From Holophagae bacterium (GTDB lineage Bacteria > Acidobacteriota > Holophagae > Acanthopleuribacterales > Acanthopleuribacteraceae), in NCBI GenBank assembly GCA_030429565.1, contig JAUIFE010000001.1, positions 930,001-994,000 on the forward strand: a stretch of 64,000 nucleotides of DNA, read 5' to 3'. The first letter of the stretch is position 1, and every line of letters starts with the position of its first letter. Positions 9,767 through 19,872 of the stretch are shown here, one piece after another. The translations under genes and the position numbers were made by a program. The notes beneath the pieces were generated by a model, which was given only the letters and a program-made list of their open reading frames with translations, had not been told where the DNA came from and did not search any database.

Positions 9767-12700
9767 ATGTTTTGTCCGCCAACTCAGGCTGGAAGAACAG
9801 ACCACAACCCTTTACTTCGGCTGATCACCCCCATCGTTTTGATCTGTTTAACCACTTTCACTTGGATTTCCCCACTCCAAGCCGGCGACAAGGCAGCGTC
9901 CCAAAAAGCTGCTTGCGACAATCCCGTCCCCATGAATGCGACGCGATCCTTTTTTATCGGCCACAGCCTGGTTAATTTCGACATGCCTTACATGCTCGAA
10001 CAAATTGCCGCCGACGCCGGCCTCAGTGCTGAAGCCGGAACCCAAGTCAATAACGGCGCACCGATTCGCTACAACTGGGAAAACCGCTTCCGCGCAAGCT
10101 TCCCCGGCGATTGGCCACCACCCAATTTCGCCGGCGATGATCTGCCTGACGGAAATTGGGATGTACTCGTCATGACCGAAGGCATTCCCTTAGAAACCAA
10201 CGTCACCTGGAACGAGTCCGGTGTATATGCCGGCAACTTTGTCGATTTGGCGCGACTGCACAACTCAGGCACGCGCACCTACATTTACGAAACGTGGCAC
10301 AGCCTTGACGAAAGCAACTGGTTAAACCGTATTGTTAGTGATTTGCCGCTCTGGGAAAGCGTGATGGAAGAAGTCAACAGCAGCCGCGGCGCCGGCACCA
10401 TGCACCTGATCCCAGCCGGCCAAGCCTTGCGCAGCTTGGTTTTGCAAATCGAAGGCGGCCAAATTCCCGGCTACAACAGCCGCAACCAGTTGTTCGTCGA
10501 CGACATCCACATGAACGACGCCGGTAACTATTTCATCGCCTGTGTCATGTACGCCACCATCTACGGCCGCTCACCGGTCGGACTCGAATACCGCTTCAAC
10601 AACCGCTGGGGCCAAGCGTATGACGCCCCCTCAGCCGCTCTCGCCGCCGCCATGCAGCAAACAGCGTGGGACACGGTTCGCAACTACGAACACAACGGCT
10701 TAAGCTGCCAAGGCGGTGGGAACCTCGCCCCCAACGGCACCATCGACAGCCCCGCCGCTAACCGCACCATCACTGCCGGTGATTCCGTTTCCTTTGCCGG
10801 TAGCGCGAGCGATCCCGACAACAACACCCCGTTCACTTATCTCTGGAACTTCGACGGCGGCGCTTCCAACCGCACCACCCAGGATCCCGGCAACGTTCGC
10901 TTCGATAATCCCGGTACTTACGACGTGACCTTCACCGTCACCGACAGCCTCGGCCTTGCCGATCCTTCGCCCGCCACCGTGCGCATCACCGTGCAGGCTC
11001 CCGCCAACCAGGCACCCAACGGCACCATTGACAGCCCCGCCGGCAACCGCACCATCACCGCAGGCGACACCGTTTCCTTTGCCGGCAGCGCGAGCGATCC
11101 CGACAACAACACCCCGTTCACCTATCGCTGGAACTTCGACGGCGGCGCTTCCAACCGCACCACCCAGGATCCCGGCAACGTTCGCTTCGATAATCCCGGC
11201 ACTTACGACGTGACCTTTACCGTCACCGACAGTCTCGGTCTTGCCGATCCTTCGCCCGCCACCGTGCGCATCACCGTGCAGGCTCCCGCCAACCAGGCAC
11301 CCAACGGCACCATCGACAACCCCTCCGGCAACCGCACCATCACCGCCGGCGACACCGTTTCCTTTAACGGCAGCGCGAGCGATCCCGACAACAACACCCC
11401 GTTTACCTATCGCTGGAACTTCGGCGGCGGCGCTTCCAACCGCACCACCCAAGATCCCGGCAATGTTCGCTTCGATAACCCCGGCACCTACGACGTGACC
11501 TTTACCGTCACCGACAGTCTCGGTCTTGCCGACCCCACGCCGGCCACCGTGCGCATCACCGTTGAAACGCCTAACCGCGCGCCCAACGGCCGCATCGACA
11601 CGCCCTCTTCCGGCGCCGTTATTCAAGTCGGCGACACCGTCACCTTCGCCGGCAGCGTCAGCGATCCCGACGGCGATACCGAATTCACCTACCTGTGGGA
11701 TTTCGACGGCGCTGTCGCCCGCAGCACCTTACAAGATCCCGGTCCAATCCCCTTCAACCAGCCTGGCTCCTACACGATCACCTTCCGCGTTTGGGACCAA
11801 GACGGCTTAGAAGATCCGACCCCGGCCACGACCACTGTCCAGGTCACCCAAGACAACCGTGCTCCAGACGGTCGTATTGACGCACCTGCCGGCAACCTGA
11901 CCATTACGCCGGGTCAATCGGTGACCTTCGCGGGTACCGCAACGGATGCTGATAACGACAGCATGCGTTATTTGTGGCATTTCGACGGCGCCGCCGCCGG
12001 CAGCACCTTAGAGGACCCCGGTCCAATCCCTTTTGCCACCGCCGGCGTTTACACCGTGACCTTCACCGTCACCGACGAGCACGACGTTAGCGACCCGTCG
12101 CCGGCGCGTGTGGTTATTACCGTCACCGAAAATGGCGGCGCACCGGCGGCCTTGATCGCCAGCCCCGCTAAAAGCATGTCGGTCCTGCAGGGCTCCTCGC
12201 TGTTGTTCTCCGGCATCGTGGGCGATCTGCCAGGCCAACTCACTTACCTGTGGGACTTCGACGGCGCTGCCGCCAACAGTACCATGCTCAATCCCGGCAT
12301 GATTCCCTTTACCACGCCCGGCAAGTACGACATCACCTTTAGTGTGAGCAGCGAAGGCGTCCGCCACTTCAGTCGCCCGGTAACCATTGAGGTCGTCACC
12401 TGCAACCAGCCACGCATTCAAACTGAAAGCATTGTGCAGGGTTTAGCACCCGTCGAGCTGGAAGCCGTTTTATGCGGCGGCAACGAGACCCAAATCACCT
12501 GGTGGGACCTAACCCGCGGTCGAATCATCGCCAACGACGTCTCGCAAATTACCCTCGACCCGGCTTTGACGGAAACCTCCGTCATCCGCCTTTCGGTCTT
12601 TAACACCATTACCCGTCTTACCTTCACCCACTCGATCACGATTCTGGTACCGGAAGACGCGGCGTTGGTTGATTTCAACGGCAATGGCTGCAACGACCTC

Positions 12701-12835
12701 GCCGACCTACGCGGCTATGCCGCCTATTGGGACGAGCGCAACCCAGAAGCCGGGATGGATGCCAACAACGACGGCAAAATCAACGTGCTCGACCTGTTGC
12801 ACATCAACACGCGCGAAGAAGGCCTGTGCCGCTAA
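9767..12835 (+). CDS. Secreted SGNH-like protein with PKD repeats and dockerin-like end
   Basis: 1022 residues. The ATG at 9767 follows CGGAGG. A signal peptide covers about residues 15-40. Residues ~50-300 resemble an SGNH/GDSL hydrolase: an FIGHSL block near the start, where the family has its nucleophile serine, and VDDIHMND near the end, giving the D-x-x-H pair. Six PKD/Ig-like domains follow (~320-870), each with a Y-x-W-x-F-D/G-G-A core and ending in V-T-F-x-V-T-D or similar. The first three are almost identical. The C-terminus has two calcium-loop motifs, DFNGNGCNDLADL and DANNDGKINVLDLL, as in dockerin type I. It is probably an exported or surface-anchored hydrolase acting on an ester or polysaccharide; the substrate is unknown. 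No cohesin was seen in the window. Confidence 0.8.
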   Translation: MFCPPTQAGRTDHNPLLRLITPIVLICLTTFTWISPLQAGDKAASQKAACDNPVPMNATRSFFIGHSLVNFDMPYMLEQIAADAGLSAEAGTQVNNGAPIRYNWENRFRASFPGDWPPPNFAGDDLPDGNWDVLVMTEGIPLETNVTWNESGVYAGNFVDLARLHNSGTRTYIYETWHSLDESNWLNRIVSDLPLWESVMEEVNSSRGAGTMHLIPAGQALRSLVLQIEGGQIPGYNSRNQLFVDDIHMNDAGNYFIACVMYATIYGRSPVGLEYRFNNRWGQAYDAPSAALAAAMQQTAWDTVRNYEHNGLSCQGGGNLAPNGTIDSPAANRTITAGDSVSFAGSASDPDNNTPFTYLWNFDGGASNRTTQDPGNVRFDNPGTYDVTFTVTDSLGLADPSPATVRITVQAPANQAPNGTIDSPAGNRTITAGDTVSFAGSASDPDNNTPFTYRWNFDGGASNRTTQDPGNVRFDNPGTYDVTFTVTDSLGLADPSPATVRITVQAPANQAPNGTIDNPSGNRTITAGDTVSFNGSASDPDNNTPFTYRWNFGGGASNRTTQDPGNVRFDNPGTYDVTFTVTDSLGLADPTPATVRITVETPNRAPNGRIDTPSSGAVIQVGDTVTFAGSVSDPDGDTEFTYLWDFDGAVARSTLQDPGPIPFNQPGSYTITFRVWDQDGLEDPTPATTTVQVTQDNRAPDGRIDAPAGNLTITPGQSVTFAGTATDADNDSMRYLWHFDGAAAGSTLEDPGPIPFATAGVYTVTFTVTDEHDVSDPSPARVVITVTENGGAPAALIASPAKSMSVLQGSSLLFSGIVGDLPGQLTYLWDFDGAAANSTMLNPGMIPFTTPGKYDITFSVSSEGVRHFSRPVTIEVVTCNQPRIQTESIVQGLAPVELEAVLCGGNETQITWWDLTRGRIIANDVSQITLDPALTETSVIRLSVFNTITRLTFTHSITILVPEDAALVDFNGNGCNDLADLRGYAAYWDERNPEAGMDANNDGKINVLDLLHINTREEGLCR
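10727..11578 (+). repeat. Three near-identical tandem PKD-encoding repeats
   Basis: Units start at 10727, 11012 and 11297, giving a period of 285, 285 and 282 bases, each coding one PKD domain of 94-95 residues. They differ by only scattered bases, whereas the following PKD units (from 11579) are clearly diverged. Such similarity at DNA level points to recent duplication or gene conversion, and copy number could vary between strains. Confidence 0.92.
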
Positions 12836-12847
12836 GCGCTTTTTTAT

Positions 12848-13990
12848 CTAGAGGCGGCGGCTGAGCGGTTTGCTCGGATCCGCCGCAATTTCAATGCGCT
12901 TGCGCCCTTTTTCCTTGGCAAGGTAAAGGGCGCGATCTGCTTGATCGAGTAGTTCTTCAAGCGTTTCATCACCGTGACACACCGCAACCCCGGCCGAAAA
13001 AGACACACGGAAACTGTTTTCACCCGTGCCGAAATGGATTTTGCTAAAGGCATGTTGCAAGCGCTCTAAAGCCGCTGCACAGTTTTCCCCGCCGGCGTCG
13101 GTGACCAATAAGGCAAACTCCTCGCCGCCGATGCGCGCAAAAATATCGCATGCCCGCAGCTCGGATTCAGCCAAGCGACCAAAAGTCTTTAATACGCGAT
13201 CACCCACCGCATGCCCGTGGTTGTCATTTACCGACTTGAAATGGTCCAAATCAATCAGGGCCACGGCATAGCTCAAATGCTTGCGCAGGCACCACAGGCG
13301 CAGTTCTTCCGAGCGCGCAAAAAATTTGCGGCGGTTGGCAACGCCGGTCATTTCGTCGCGTTCCGCTAAAGCCGCCAGTTGTTTGGCCAACTCGCGAATC
13401 TCCAAGTTCTTCTTGCGCAGACGCTTGCGCAACAGGCTGGTGTAACCGGAGAAAAAGGCCAACCACAGTGAGGAGGCCGAAAAGACCACCACGTTAAAGG
13501 CTTCTAATTGAAGGTCGATCTGACTCGGACGCCAACGGTACACCGCCGCCAATACCAAACAGTAAAGCGCAATGTTGTAAACCGCCACCGCGAAACACTG
13601 GCGATAGGTCAGCCGCAAGACCGAGAAACAAACGCCGAAAAGGAATAAAAACAACATAATCGTTCGACTGGCAGCGGTTAAATAAAAAAGGACCGGGGCA
13701 TTGACGGTAATCGCCAGCAGGATGTTTGGAAAGGTAAGGCTGGCATCGCTGAAACGCAGGTTCCAACCTTTACGGATCACCGTCATTAAAATCAGTTGAA
13801 CGCAAAGGTGCGTTGTGATCATGGCAATGCCCACGCGCGCGGGCAAGGCCAGGAACCCGAGCCGGTATGCAAAAAACCACACGAGCAAAGCCACACCGTA
13901 GGCAATTAGCCCCAAACGAATCGATCGCAAACGCGTGGCCTGCTTCCATTCCAAAGCATCGCTCTCGTTGGGGGTTACCTCAAAATTCAC
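12848..13990 (-). CDS. Membrane diguanylate cyclase (GGEEF)
   Basis: 380 residues from a GTG at 13990 preceded by GGAG with 6 bases spacing; another in-frame GTG at 14098 would add 36 residues that do not look structured. About six hydrophobic segments occupy the N-terminal half, then a short coiled stretch (L-R-K-R-L-R-K-K-N-L-E-I-R-E-L) and a complete GGDEF domain: DEMTGVANRRKF, the signature RIGGEEF and an inhibitory site RACD five residues before it. All residues for making c-di-GMP from two GTP appear to be present, so it should be an active cyclase with product feedback. The membrane domain has no recognised ligand. It converges on the SGNH-PKD gene (12 bases between stops). Confidence 0.92.
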   Translation of the reverse strand: MNFEVTPNESDALEWKQATRLRSIRLGLIAYGVALLVWFFAYRLGFLALPARVGIAMITTHLCVQLILMTVIRKGWNLRFSDASLTFPNILLAITVNAPVLFYLTAASRTIMLFLFLFGVCFSVLRLTYRQCFAVAVYNIALYCLVLAAVYRWRPSQIDLQLEAFNVVVFSASSLWLAFFSGYTSLLRKRLRKKNLEIRELAKQLAALAERDEMTGVANRRKFFARSEELRLWCLRKHLSYAVALIDLDHFKSVNDNHGHAVGDRVLKTFGRLAESELRACDIFARIGGEEFALLVTDAGGENCAAALERLQHAFSKIHFGTGENSFRVSFSAGVAVCHGDETLEELLDQADRALYLAKEKGRKRIEIAADPSKPLSRRL

Positions 13991-14574
13991 AAGAAACTCC
14001 GAATCGCTGAAGCGCACTTGACCAACCACACAAGCCTCAAACCCGGACAAGCGAGACCAAGACCCCAATTGCCGATGCCTATGAATTGATACCGTCACAA
14101 TGGGACGTTGCCCTGGCGCGGAAACAAGCTGCAGTTTTAAAGTGTCATTTTTTTAGTTTATCAGAAATTTTACGCGATTCTAGAAAATTCAAACCCAACA
14201 TCCCCTGGCATCACCGCTGTTGATCGCCGCTAAACCCGAGCCCATGCGCCTGCGTATCCAGGGAGACCTTAGAATGGGCAACCCCGTTCACCCCTGCCAA
14301 ACATACCCTAGCAACGGCGCCTCGATTGAGCGGAAGGTGTGCAGCACCGCTCGCGAAAATCAGCGAAAGCCATCATTAACAATAGTTTGAACGAACGCAC
14401 CAAACATCAATCAGGTTACCGGCTGCGCAGTTTGCGCAGGTTCAAGACGGTTCAAGGCTCAGAATCATTCCCGCACGACGTTATTATTAGGTTTAATACG
14501 GTGAAGTCCGCCGAGGTGACATCTAACCGACGCCGGCAAAATCAACTCAACCCATTTCGAATAAAGGACCTTCC
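13991..14574. other. Spacer between divergent cyclase and MMPL genes
   Basis: About 580 bases. One plus-strand frame (14339-14578) runs through it, but it has no recognised product and overlaps the MMPL start. The region presumably carries the divergent promoters; none stands out by eye. Confidence 0.4.
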
Positions 14575-16986
14575 ATGAAAAAATCGTTGGCCAAATGGTA
14601 CAAAAACGGCGTACTGGATCATCCATGGCGTTGGGTTGCAGTCATGAGCGCCGTCGTCATTTTCAGCGCCTTCTTCGTCCCGCGTTTCCGGCTCGATTCC
14701 GGCAGCGATTCCCTGGTCCTCGAAAACGACGCCGCCCTGCGCTACTTCAACGAAACCCGCGCCGATTTTAAGGAAACGACTTTTTTGGTGGTCGCTTTCC
14801 AGCCCGAACAGGATCTATTTGCACCCGAAACACGGGCCAAGTTGCGTGCCCTGGTGGACGAGTTGGCCAAGATTGAGGGGATCGCGTCGGTGAACTCGCT
14901 CCTGAATGCCCCACTTCTATTGAGCCCCCCGCTAAGCCTGACCTCACTGTTGCGCGGCGTACCCACCTTGGAAGATGAGCGGGTCGACAAAACGATGGCG
15001 CGCAAGGAGCTCACGGAAAGCCCCTTTTACCGTGATCAGTTAATCAGTCGCGATGGCCGCAGCAGCGCCCTCCAACTGGTTTTAAAAGAAAACAGTGCCC
15101 TGAGCGAAGCGACCCAAGCGCGCAATCGCTTGCGTTATCGCGGCCAAGACCAAAAATTAAGCAGCGAAGAACAAGCCGCGTTGGCCGAACTCGAAGACCG
15201 GGTCGACCAACTGACGCGCGAGGAAAACACACGTCAGGAACAGTTGGTGGCCGCTGTTCGTTCCGTTTTGGCGCAACACCGCGATGGTGTCGCCCTGTAT
15301 TTGGGTGGCTTGCCAATGATTGTCGCCGACATGATGGATTTCGTTCGCCGCGATATTGTCGTTTTTGGCGCAGGTATGATTGGGTTCCTCGCCTTGGCCT
15401 TGTGGGTCGTCTTTCGCAGCAAACGGTTTGTGTTTTTACCGCTGCTCACCTGCCTCGTCACCGTCGTCACCATGATCGGCCTGCTCGGCTTGGTCGGCCG
15501 ACCCGCCACTGTCATCTCCTCCAACTTCATTTCTCTTTTACTGATCATCGGCATGTCGATGGCCATTCACATCGCCGTTCGCTTTGACGATATAAAGGGT
15601 GGCGGTGAAACCCGTGCCCAACTCAAACAAGCCGTCATTGACGTTGCACTCCCCTGTTTCTTTTGCTGTGCCACCACGATGGTCGGTTTCGGCTCATTGG
15701 TTTTCTCCGGCATCAAACCCGTTATGGATTTCGGGTTCATGATGACCCTGGGCATCGTGGCCGCCTATGCCTTTATTTTCTTGTTGTTAGCGCCGCTCTT
15801 GGTATTGACCACCGCCGAACAGCAACACGACGGGAACACTGTCGAGAATGATACCAACAGCGCACTGATGGCCGGGCTGGCACGCCTCACCAATCAGCGC
15901 GGCGGCCTGTTGTTCACACTCGCCCTCATTTTGCTCGGATTGTCGCTGTGGGCCTGCACACGGCTGTCCGTCGAAAACCGTTTTATCGACTATTTTCACC
16001 AAGACACCGAGATTCACCAGGGCATGTTGCTCATCGATCAGAAACTCGGCGGCACCGTGCCGCTCGAAATCATCATTGAAGGGGACCGCACGGGGTATTG
16101 GGTCGACGGCACCCAGCGCGCCAAGCTACGCCGTGCCCACCAACAACTCGAGCAAATGTCGGCCGTCGGCAAAGTTCTTTCTCTCGACGCCACCCTCCAG
16201 GTCGCCGAACAGCTTACCGGGCAAAGACCCCTCAACAATTTCATGGTGTCGCTGTTGAAAACCGCCCTGCCCGCCAACATTCGCGCCGCCGTCCTCGAAC
16301 CTTTTATCGATGACAGCTTCCGCACCACCCGCATCATTGTGCGCGTTGTGGAAAGTGACCCTAACCTGCAGCGCCAAGCTCTCCTGGACGGTATCCGCAC
16401 CACCTTGGTCGACGAGATTGGTTTTAGCCCGGATCAAATTCACTTCACCGGCATGTACGTGCTCTACAACAATATGCTGCAAAGCCTGTTTGACTCACAA
16501 ATCAAAACCATGGGCGTCGTTTTTCTCGCTGTATTTGTGATGTTCCTGATTCTGTTTCGCTCGCTACCGGTCGCGGTCATCGCCTTGATCCCCAACATCT
16601 TCCCTGTCTTCCTGGTTCTCGGCCTGATGGGCGCCCTGGCGATTCCGCTTGACCTCATGACGATTACCATTGCCGCCGTCAGCGTCGGCATCGCCGTCGA
16701 CCATACCATTCACTACGTTTACCGCTTCCGCGCCGAGTTCGCCGTTCACCGCGACTACCGCGCCACCTTGGTTCGCTGTCACAGCGGCGTCGGTCGCGCT
16801 ATGTTTTACACCTCCGTCACCATCGTCGCCGGTTTCCTCATCCTCATGTTGTCCAGCTTCGTTCCAACCCTGTATTTCGGCTTGTTCACCAGCATTGCCA
16901 TGGTGACCGCTTTGGCCGCGGCCGTTACGCTGTTGCCGTACTTACTGGTGCTGCTCAAGCCTTTCGGCCGCGAGCACCATTCCTAG
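14575..16986 (+). CDS. MMPL/RND-superfamily transporter
   Basis: 803 residues; ATG at 14575 after AAAGGA. The layout is that of a hydrophobe/amphiphile exporter with two repeats: one membrane segment at ~20-37, a large periplasmic loop to ~260 containing a coiled-coil-like charged stretch, five segments to ~420, another segment at ~445, a second periplasmic loop and a final five-segment block at ~640-795. The intramembrane motif AVSVGIAVDHTIHYVYRF (about 700-717) and the corresponding GMSMAIHIAVRFDD in the first half match the G-x-x-x-D-x-x-x-x-x-x/H region of MMPL proteins; only the second half has the aspartate at the usual place. Likely substrates are lipids or hydrophobic metabolites, but nothing nearby identifies one. 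Confidence 0.88.
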   Translation: MKKSLAKWYKNGVLDHPWRWVAVMSAVVIFSAFFVPRFRLDSGSDSLVLENDAALRYFNETRADFKETTFLVVAFQPEQDLFAPETRAKLRALVDELAKIEGIASVNSLLNAPLLLSPPLSLTSLLRGVPTLEDERVDKTMARKELTESPFYRDQLISRDGRSSALQLVLKENSALSEATQARNRLRYRGQDQKLSSEEQAALAELEDRVDQLTREENTRQEQLVAAVRSVLAQHRDGVALYLGGLPMIVADMMDFVRRDIVVFGAGMIGFLALALWVVFRSKRFVFLPLLTCLVTVVTMIGLLGLVGRPATVISSNFISLLLIIGMSMAIHIAVRFDDIKGGGETRAQLKQAVIDVALPCFFCCATTMVGFGSLVFSGIKPVMDFGFMMTLGIVAAYAFIFLLLAPLLVLTTAEQQHDGNTVENDTNSALMAGLARLTNQRGGLLFTLALILLGLSLWACTRLSVENRFIDYFHQDTEIHQGMLLIDQKLGGTVPLEIIIEGDRTGYWVDGTQRAKLRRAHQQLEQMSAVGKVLSLDATLQVAEQLTGQRPLNNFMVSLLKTALPANIRAAVLEPFIDDSFRTTRIIVRVVESDPNLQRQALLDGIRTTLVDEIGFSPDQIHFTGMYVLYNNMLQSLFDSQIKTMGVVFLAVFVMFLILFRSLPVAVIALIPNIFPVFLVLGLMGALAIPLDLMTITIAAVSVGIAVDHTIHYVYRFRAEFAVHRDYRATLVRCHSGVGRAMFYTSVTIVAGFLILMLSSFVPTLYFGLFTSIAMVTALAAAVTLLPYLLVLLKPFGREHHS

Positions 16987-17282
16987 CGTCCCAGCCCCCT
17001 CACACCGAAGAAGCATTCAATTTTCACTAAACCATTGCAATCCCTGCTTTACTGTTATTCTGGAAAGCAAGTAAAATAATCCTTTTGGCCGTCATTCGAT
17101 ACCGGCGAGTTCGAGCGACGGCCTCAAAAAAGATCGCGGTTTATGGATTGGTTCGGGGGGACCGCGTCCATCCGAATTCGGTCGTCCGCCCCGCACCGGC
17201 GCACGAGACCGACCTTAATCCGCCTTCACCGACCCAACCAACACTCGCCGCCGATTGTTCGATCTTTCTTCTGGAGTGATTT

Positions 17283-19820
17283 GTGCCGAAGTACGACCAT
17301 TTAACCATTGAACCCAAGTGGCAAGCCTACTGGGAAGAGAAGCAGAGTTTCAAAACGCCCGAGTCCTTGTCCGGCCCAAAATTCTATGTGCTCGATATGT
17401 TCCCCTACCCTTCTGGTGCGGGCCTACACGTCGGCCACCCCGAGGGTTATACGGCAACCGACATCGTTGCCCGCTATAAGCGCGCTAATGGGTTCAATGT
17501 ACTGCATCCAATGGGATGGGACGCCTTCGGTCTTCCTGCAGAACAATTTGCCATTAAGACCGGCACCCACCCCGCCGTAACCACCGCGCAAAACGTCGCC
17601 AATTTCAAACGCCAGCTCAAAGCGCTTGGTTTCAGTTACGACTGGCAACGCGAGGTCAACACCACCGACCCCGACTACTACAAGTGGACCCAGTGGATTT
17701 TTCTGCAACTCTACAAAAAAGATTTGGCCTATATCGCCGAGGTACCGGTTAACTGGTGTCCGGCCCTGGGTACCGTACTCGCCAACGAGGAAGTCATCGA
17801 CGGCCTCAGCGAACGCGGCCGCCATCCCGTCATCCGTCAACCCATGAAGCAGTGGATGCTGGCCATCACCAAATACGCCGACCGCCTGATCGAAGACCTC
17901 GAACTGGTTGATTGGCCTGAGGGCATCAAGAAAAAGCAATTGGAATGGATTGGCCGCTCCCGTGGTTGTGACATTGTCTTTTCGCTGCCCAACCGCGATG
18001 AAACCATTCGCGTTTACACCACGCGCCCCGACACCCTGTTCGGCGCCACCTACATGGTGCTCGCACCAGAACACCCACTGGTCGACCTGCTTACCGTCGA
18101 CAGCCAAAAAGACGCCGTCGCCGCCTATCGCGAACTAGCAGCGCGCAAATCCGATTTGGACCGCACCGAAAAAGCTAAAGAAAAAAGCGGCGTCGCCATT
18201 GGTGCAAGCGCCATTAACCCCGCTACCGGCAAAGAAATCCCCATTTGGATTGCCGATTACGTACTGATGTCCTACGGCACCGGCGCCATCATGGCCGTTC
18301 CCGGTCACGATACGCGCGACTGGGAATTCGCCGACAAGTTTGGGATCCCCATTGTCGAGGTTGTCTCGGGTGGCGATATCACCCAGGAAGCCTACACCGG
18401 CGACGGACCAATCGTGAATTCCGACTTCCTCAACGGTCTCAACGTCGCCGACGCCAAAGAAAAAATGATCGACTGGCTGGAAGAACGTGGACAGGGCACC
18501 GCCTCAATCAATTACAAACTACGCGATTGGCTGTTCAGCCGTCAGCGCTACTGGGGCGAACCCTTCCCCATCCGTTTCGACGAGGACGGCAACCACCACG
18601 CCTTACCCGAAGAACAATTGCCTTTGGTATTGCCAGAGGTCGAAGATTACCGACCACCTCAGGGCGACGATCCGCAACCAACCCTTAATAAGGCAACCGA
18701 GTGGGTCAACTACGAAGAGGACGGCAAGGCTTGGGTACGCGAAACCAACACCATGCCGCAGTGGGCCGGTTCCTGCTGGTACTACTTACGCTACATTGAC
18801 CCCAAGAACAGTGACAAAGCCTGGGATCTCGAAAAAGAAAAGTACTGGATGCCCGTCGATCTTTACATCGGCGGCGCCGAACACGCCGTTTTGCACCTGC
18901 TCTACGCACGTTTCTGGCACAAGGTCCTCTTTGACGCCGGCCTGGTTTCCACCAAGGAACCTTTTACCAAGTTGGTCAACCAAGGTTTGATCACCGCGCT
19001 CAGTTACCGCGATGAGAACGGCTATGTTCACGCCGACGACGTCGAAGAACGCGGCGACGGCACCTTTGTTCACCGCGAAACCGGCGTGGAACTCGAAGCC
19101 CAGGTCGAGAAAATGGCCAAATCGAAAGGCAACGTCGTCAATCCCGACACCATCGTCGAAGGTTACGGCGCCGACTCGTTCCGTCTCTACGAAATGTTTA
19201 TGGGTCCTTTGGAACAATCCAAACCCTGGAACACCAAAAGCATCGAAGGCGTGCGTCGCTTCCTCGAACGCATTTGGCGACTCGTACACGACAACGAAGG
19301 CGAAAAGCTCAACGAAAGTCTGATCGACGGTTGGGGCGCTGACGAAGCCCTGATTAAAGCCGCTCACAAAACCATCAAAGGCGTCACCGAGGACATCGAA
19401 GGCTTGCGCTTCAATACCGCCATCTCAAAAATGATGGTCCTGGTAAACAGCCTCACCAAAGCCGCGAACAAACCGCGCGCTATCATTGACCGCCTGTTGA
19501 TCTTACTCAACCCCTTTGCCCCACACATCTGTGAGGAGCTCTGGTCACACCTCGGCCACGCCGGCAGCATCACAGCCGAAACCTGGCCAACCTTCGACGA
19601 GGACAAAACCAAGGAAGACAGCATCCAAATGGTGGTTCAAGTCAACGGCAAGAAACGCGATGTAGTGGCGCTGGCCGTCGATACCGACAAAGACACCGCG
19701 CTGGCACAAGCCAAGGCGTTGGAAAAAATCGCCGGCTACCTCGAAGGTGCCCAAATCATCAAAGAGGTTTTCGTTCCCGGCCGTTTGATCAACTTCGTCA
19801 TCCGCCCTGCCAAAAAGTAG
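17283..19820 (+). CDS. leuS: Leucyl-tRNA synthetase
   Basis: 845 residues, full length for bacterial LeuRS, which charges tRNA-Leu with leucine. The start is GTG at 17283 after CTGGAG. The class I HIGH motif is HVGH (49-52). The editing domain CP1 is present ([19 protein letters not shown] and [16 protein letters not shown]), followed by the leucine-family [12 protein letters not shown] segment. The KMSKS loop reads KMAKS (610-614). The anticodon-binding and C-terminal domains end in [10 protein letters not shown]. The gene stands alone and is followed by a strong terminator. Confidence 0.98.
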   Translation: MPKYDHLTIEPKWQAYWEEKQSFKTPESLSGPKFYVLDMFPYPSGAGLHVGHPEGYTATDIVARYKRANGFNVLHPMGWDAFGLPAEQFAIKTGTHPAVTTAQNVANFKRQLKALGFSYDWQREVNTTDPDYYKWTQWIFLQLYKKDLAYIAEVPVNWCPALGTVLANEEVIDGLSERGRHPVIRQPMKQWMLAITKYADRLIEDLELVDWPEGIKKKQLEWIGRSRGCDIVFSLPNRDETIRVYTTRPDTLFGATYMVLAPEHPLVDLLTVDSQKDAVAAYRELAARKSDLDRTEKAKEKSGVAIGASAINPATGKEIPIWIADYVLMSYGTGAIMAVPGHDTRDWEFADKFGIPIVEVVSGGDITQEAYTGDGPIVNSDFLNGLNVADAKEKMIDWLEERGQGTASINYKLRDWLFSRQRYWGEPFPIRFDEDGNHHALPEEQLPLVLPEVEDYRPPQGDDPQPTLNKATEWVNYEEDGKAWVRETNTMPQWAGSCWYYLRYIDPKNSDKAWDLEKEKYWMPVDLYIGGAEHAVLHLLYARFWHKVLFDAGLVSTKEPFTKLVNQGLITALSYRDENGYVHADDVEERGDGTFVHRETGVELEAQVEKMAKSKGNVVNPDTIVEGYGADSFRLYEMFMGPLEQSKPWNTKSIEGVRRFLERIWRLVHDNEGEKLNESLIDGWGADEALIKAAHKTIKGVTEDIEGLRFNTAISKMMVLVNSLTKAANKPRAIIDRLLILLNPFAPHICEELWSHLGHAGSITAETWPTFDEDKTKEDSIQMVVQVNGKKRDVVALAVDTDKDTALAQAKALEKIAGYLEGAQIIKEVFVPGRLINFVIRPAKK

Positions 19821-19844
19821 GACAAACCCAAGTAAATCTCCAAA

Positions 19845-19872
19845 AAGGCGCTACCCCGGTAGCGCCTTTTTT
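19845..19872 (+). terminator. Intrinsic terminator of leuS
   Basis: GGCGCTAC and GTAGCGCC form an 8-bp stem with a four-base loop, flanked by A5 on the left and T6 on the right, 26 bases after the leuS stop. The A and T flanks could let it work in both directions. Confidence 0.88.

Noticed and set aside
8832..9824. 330-codon open frame before the SGNH-PKD gene
   Set aside because: Its peptide is rich in T, H, P and S without domain or repeat, and it overlaps the signal peptide region of a well-supported gene in another frame.
10700..11626. 308-codon open frame antisense to the PKD repeats
   Set aside because: It mirrors the repeat period exactly (glycine- and valine-rich), has no ribosome binding site and is explained by the codon bias of the sense repeats.
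14339..14578. 79-codon frame before the MMPL gene
   Set aside because: No recognisable product, no good ribosome binding site and an overlap with the MMPL start.
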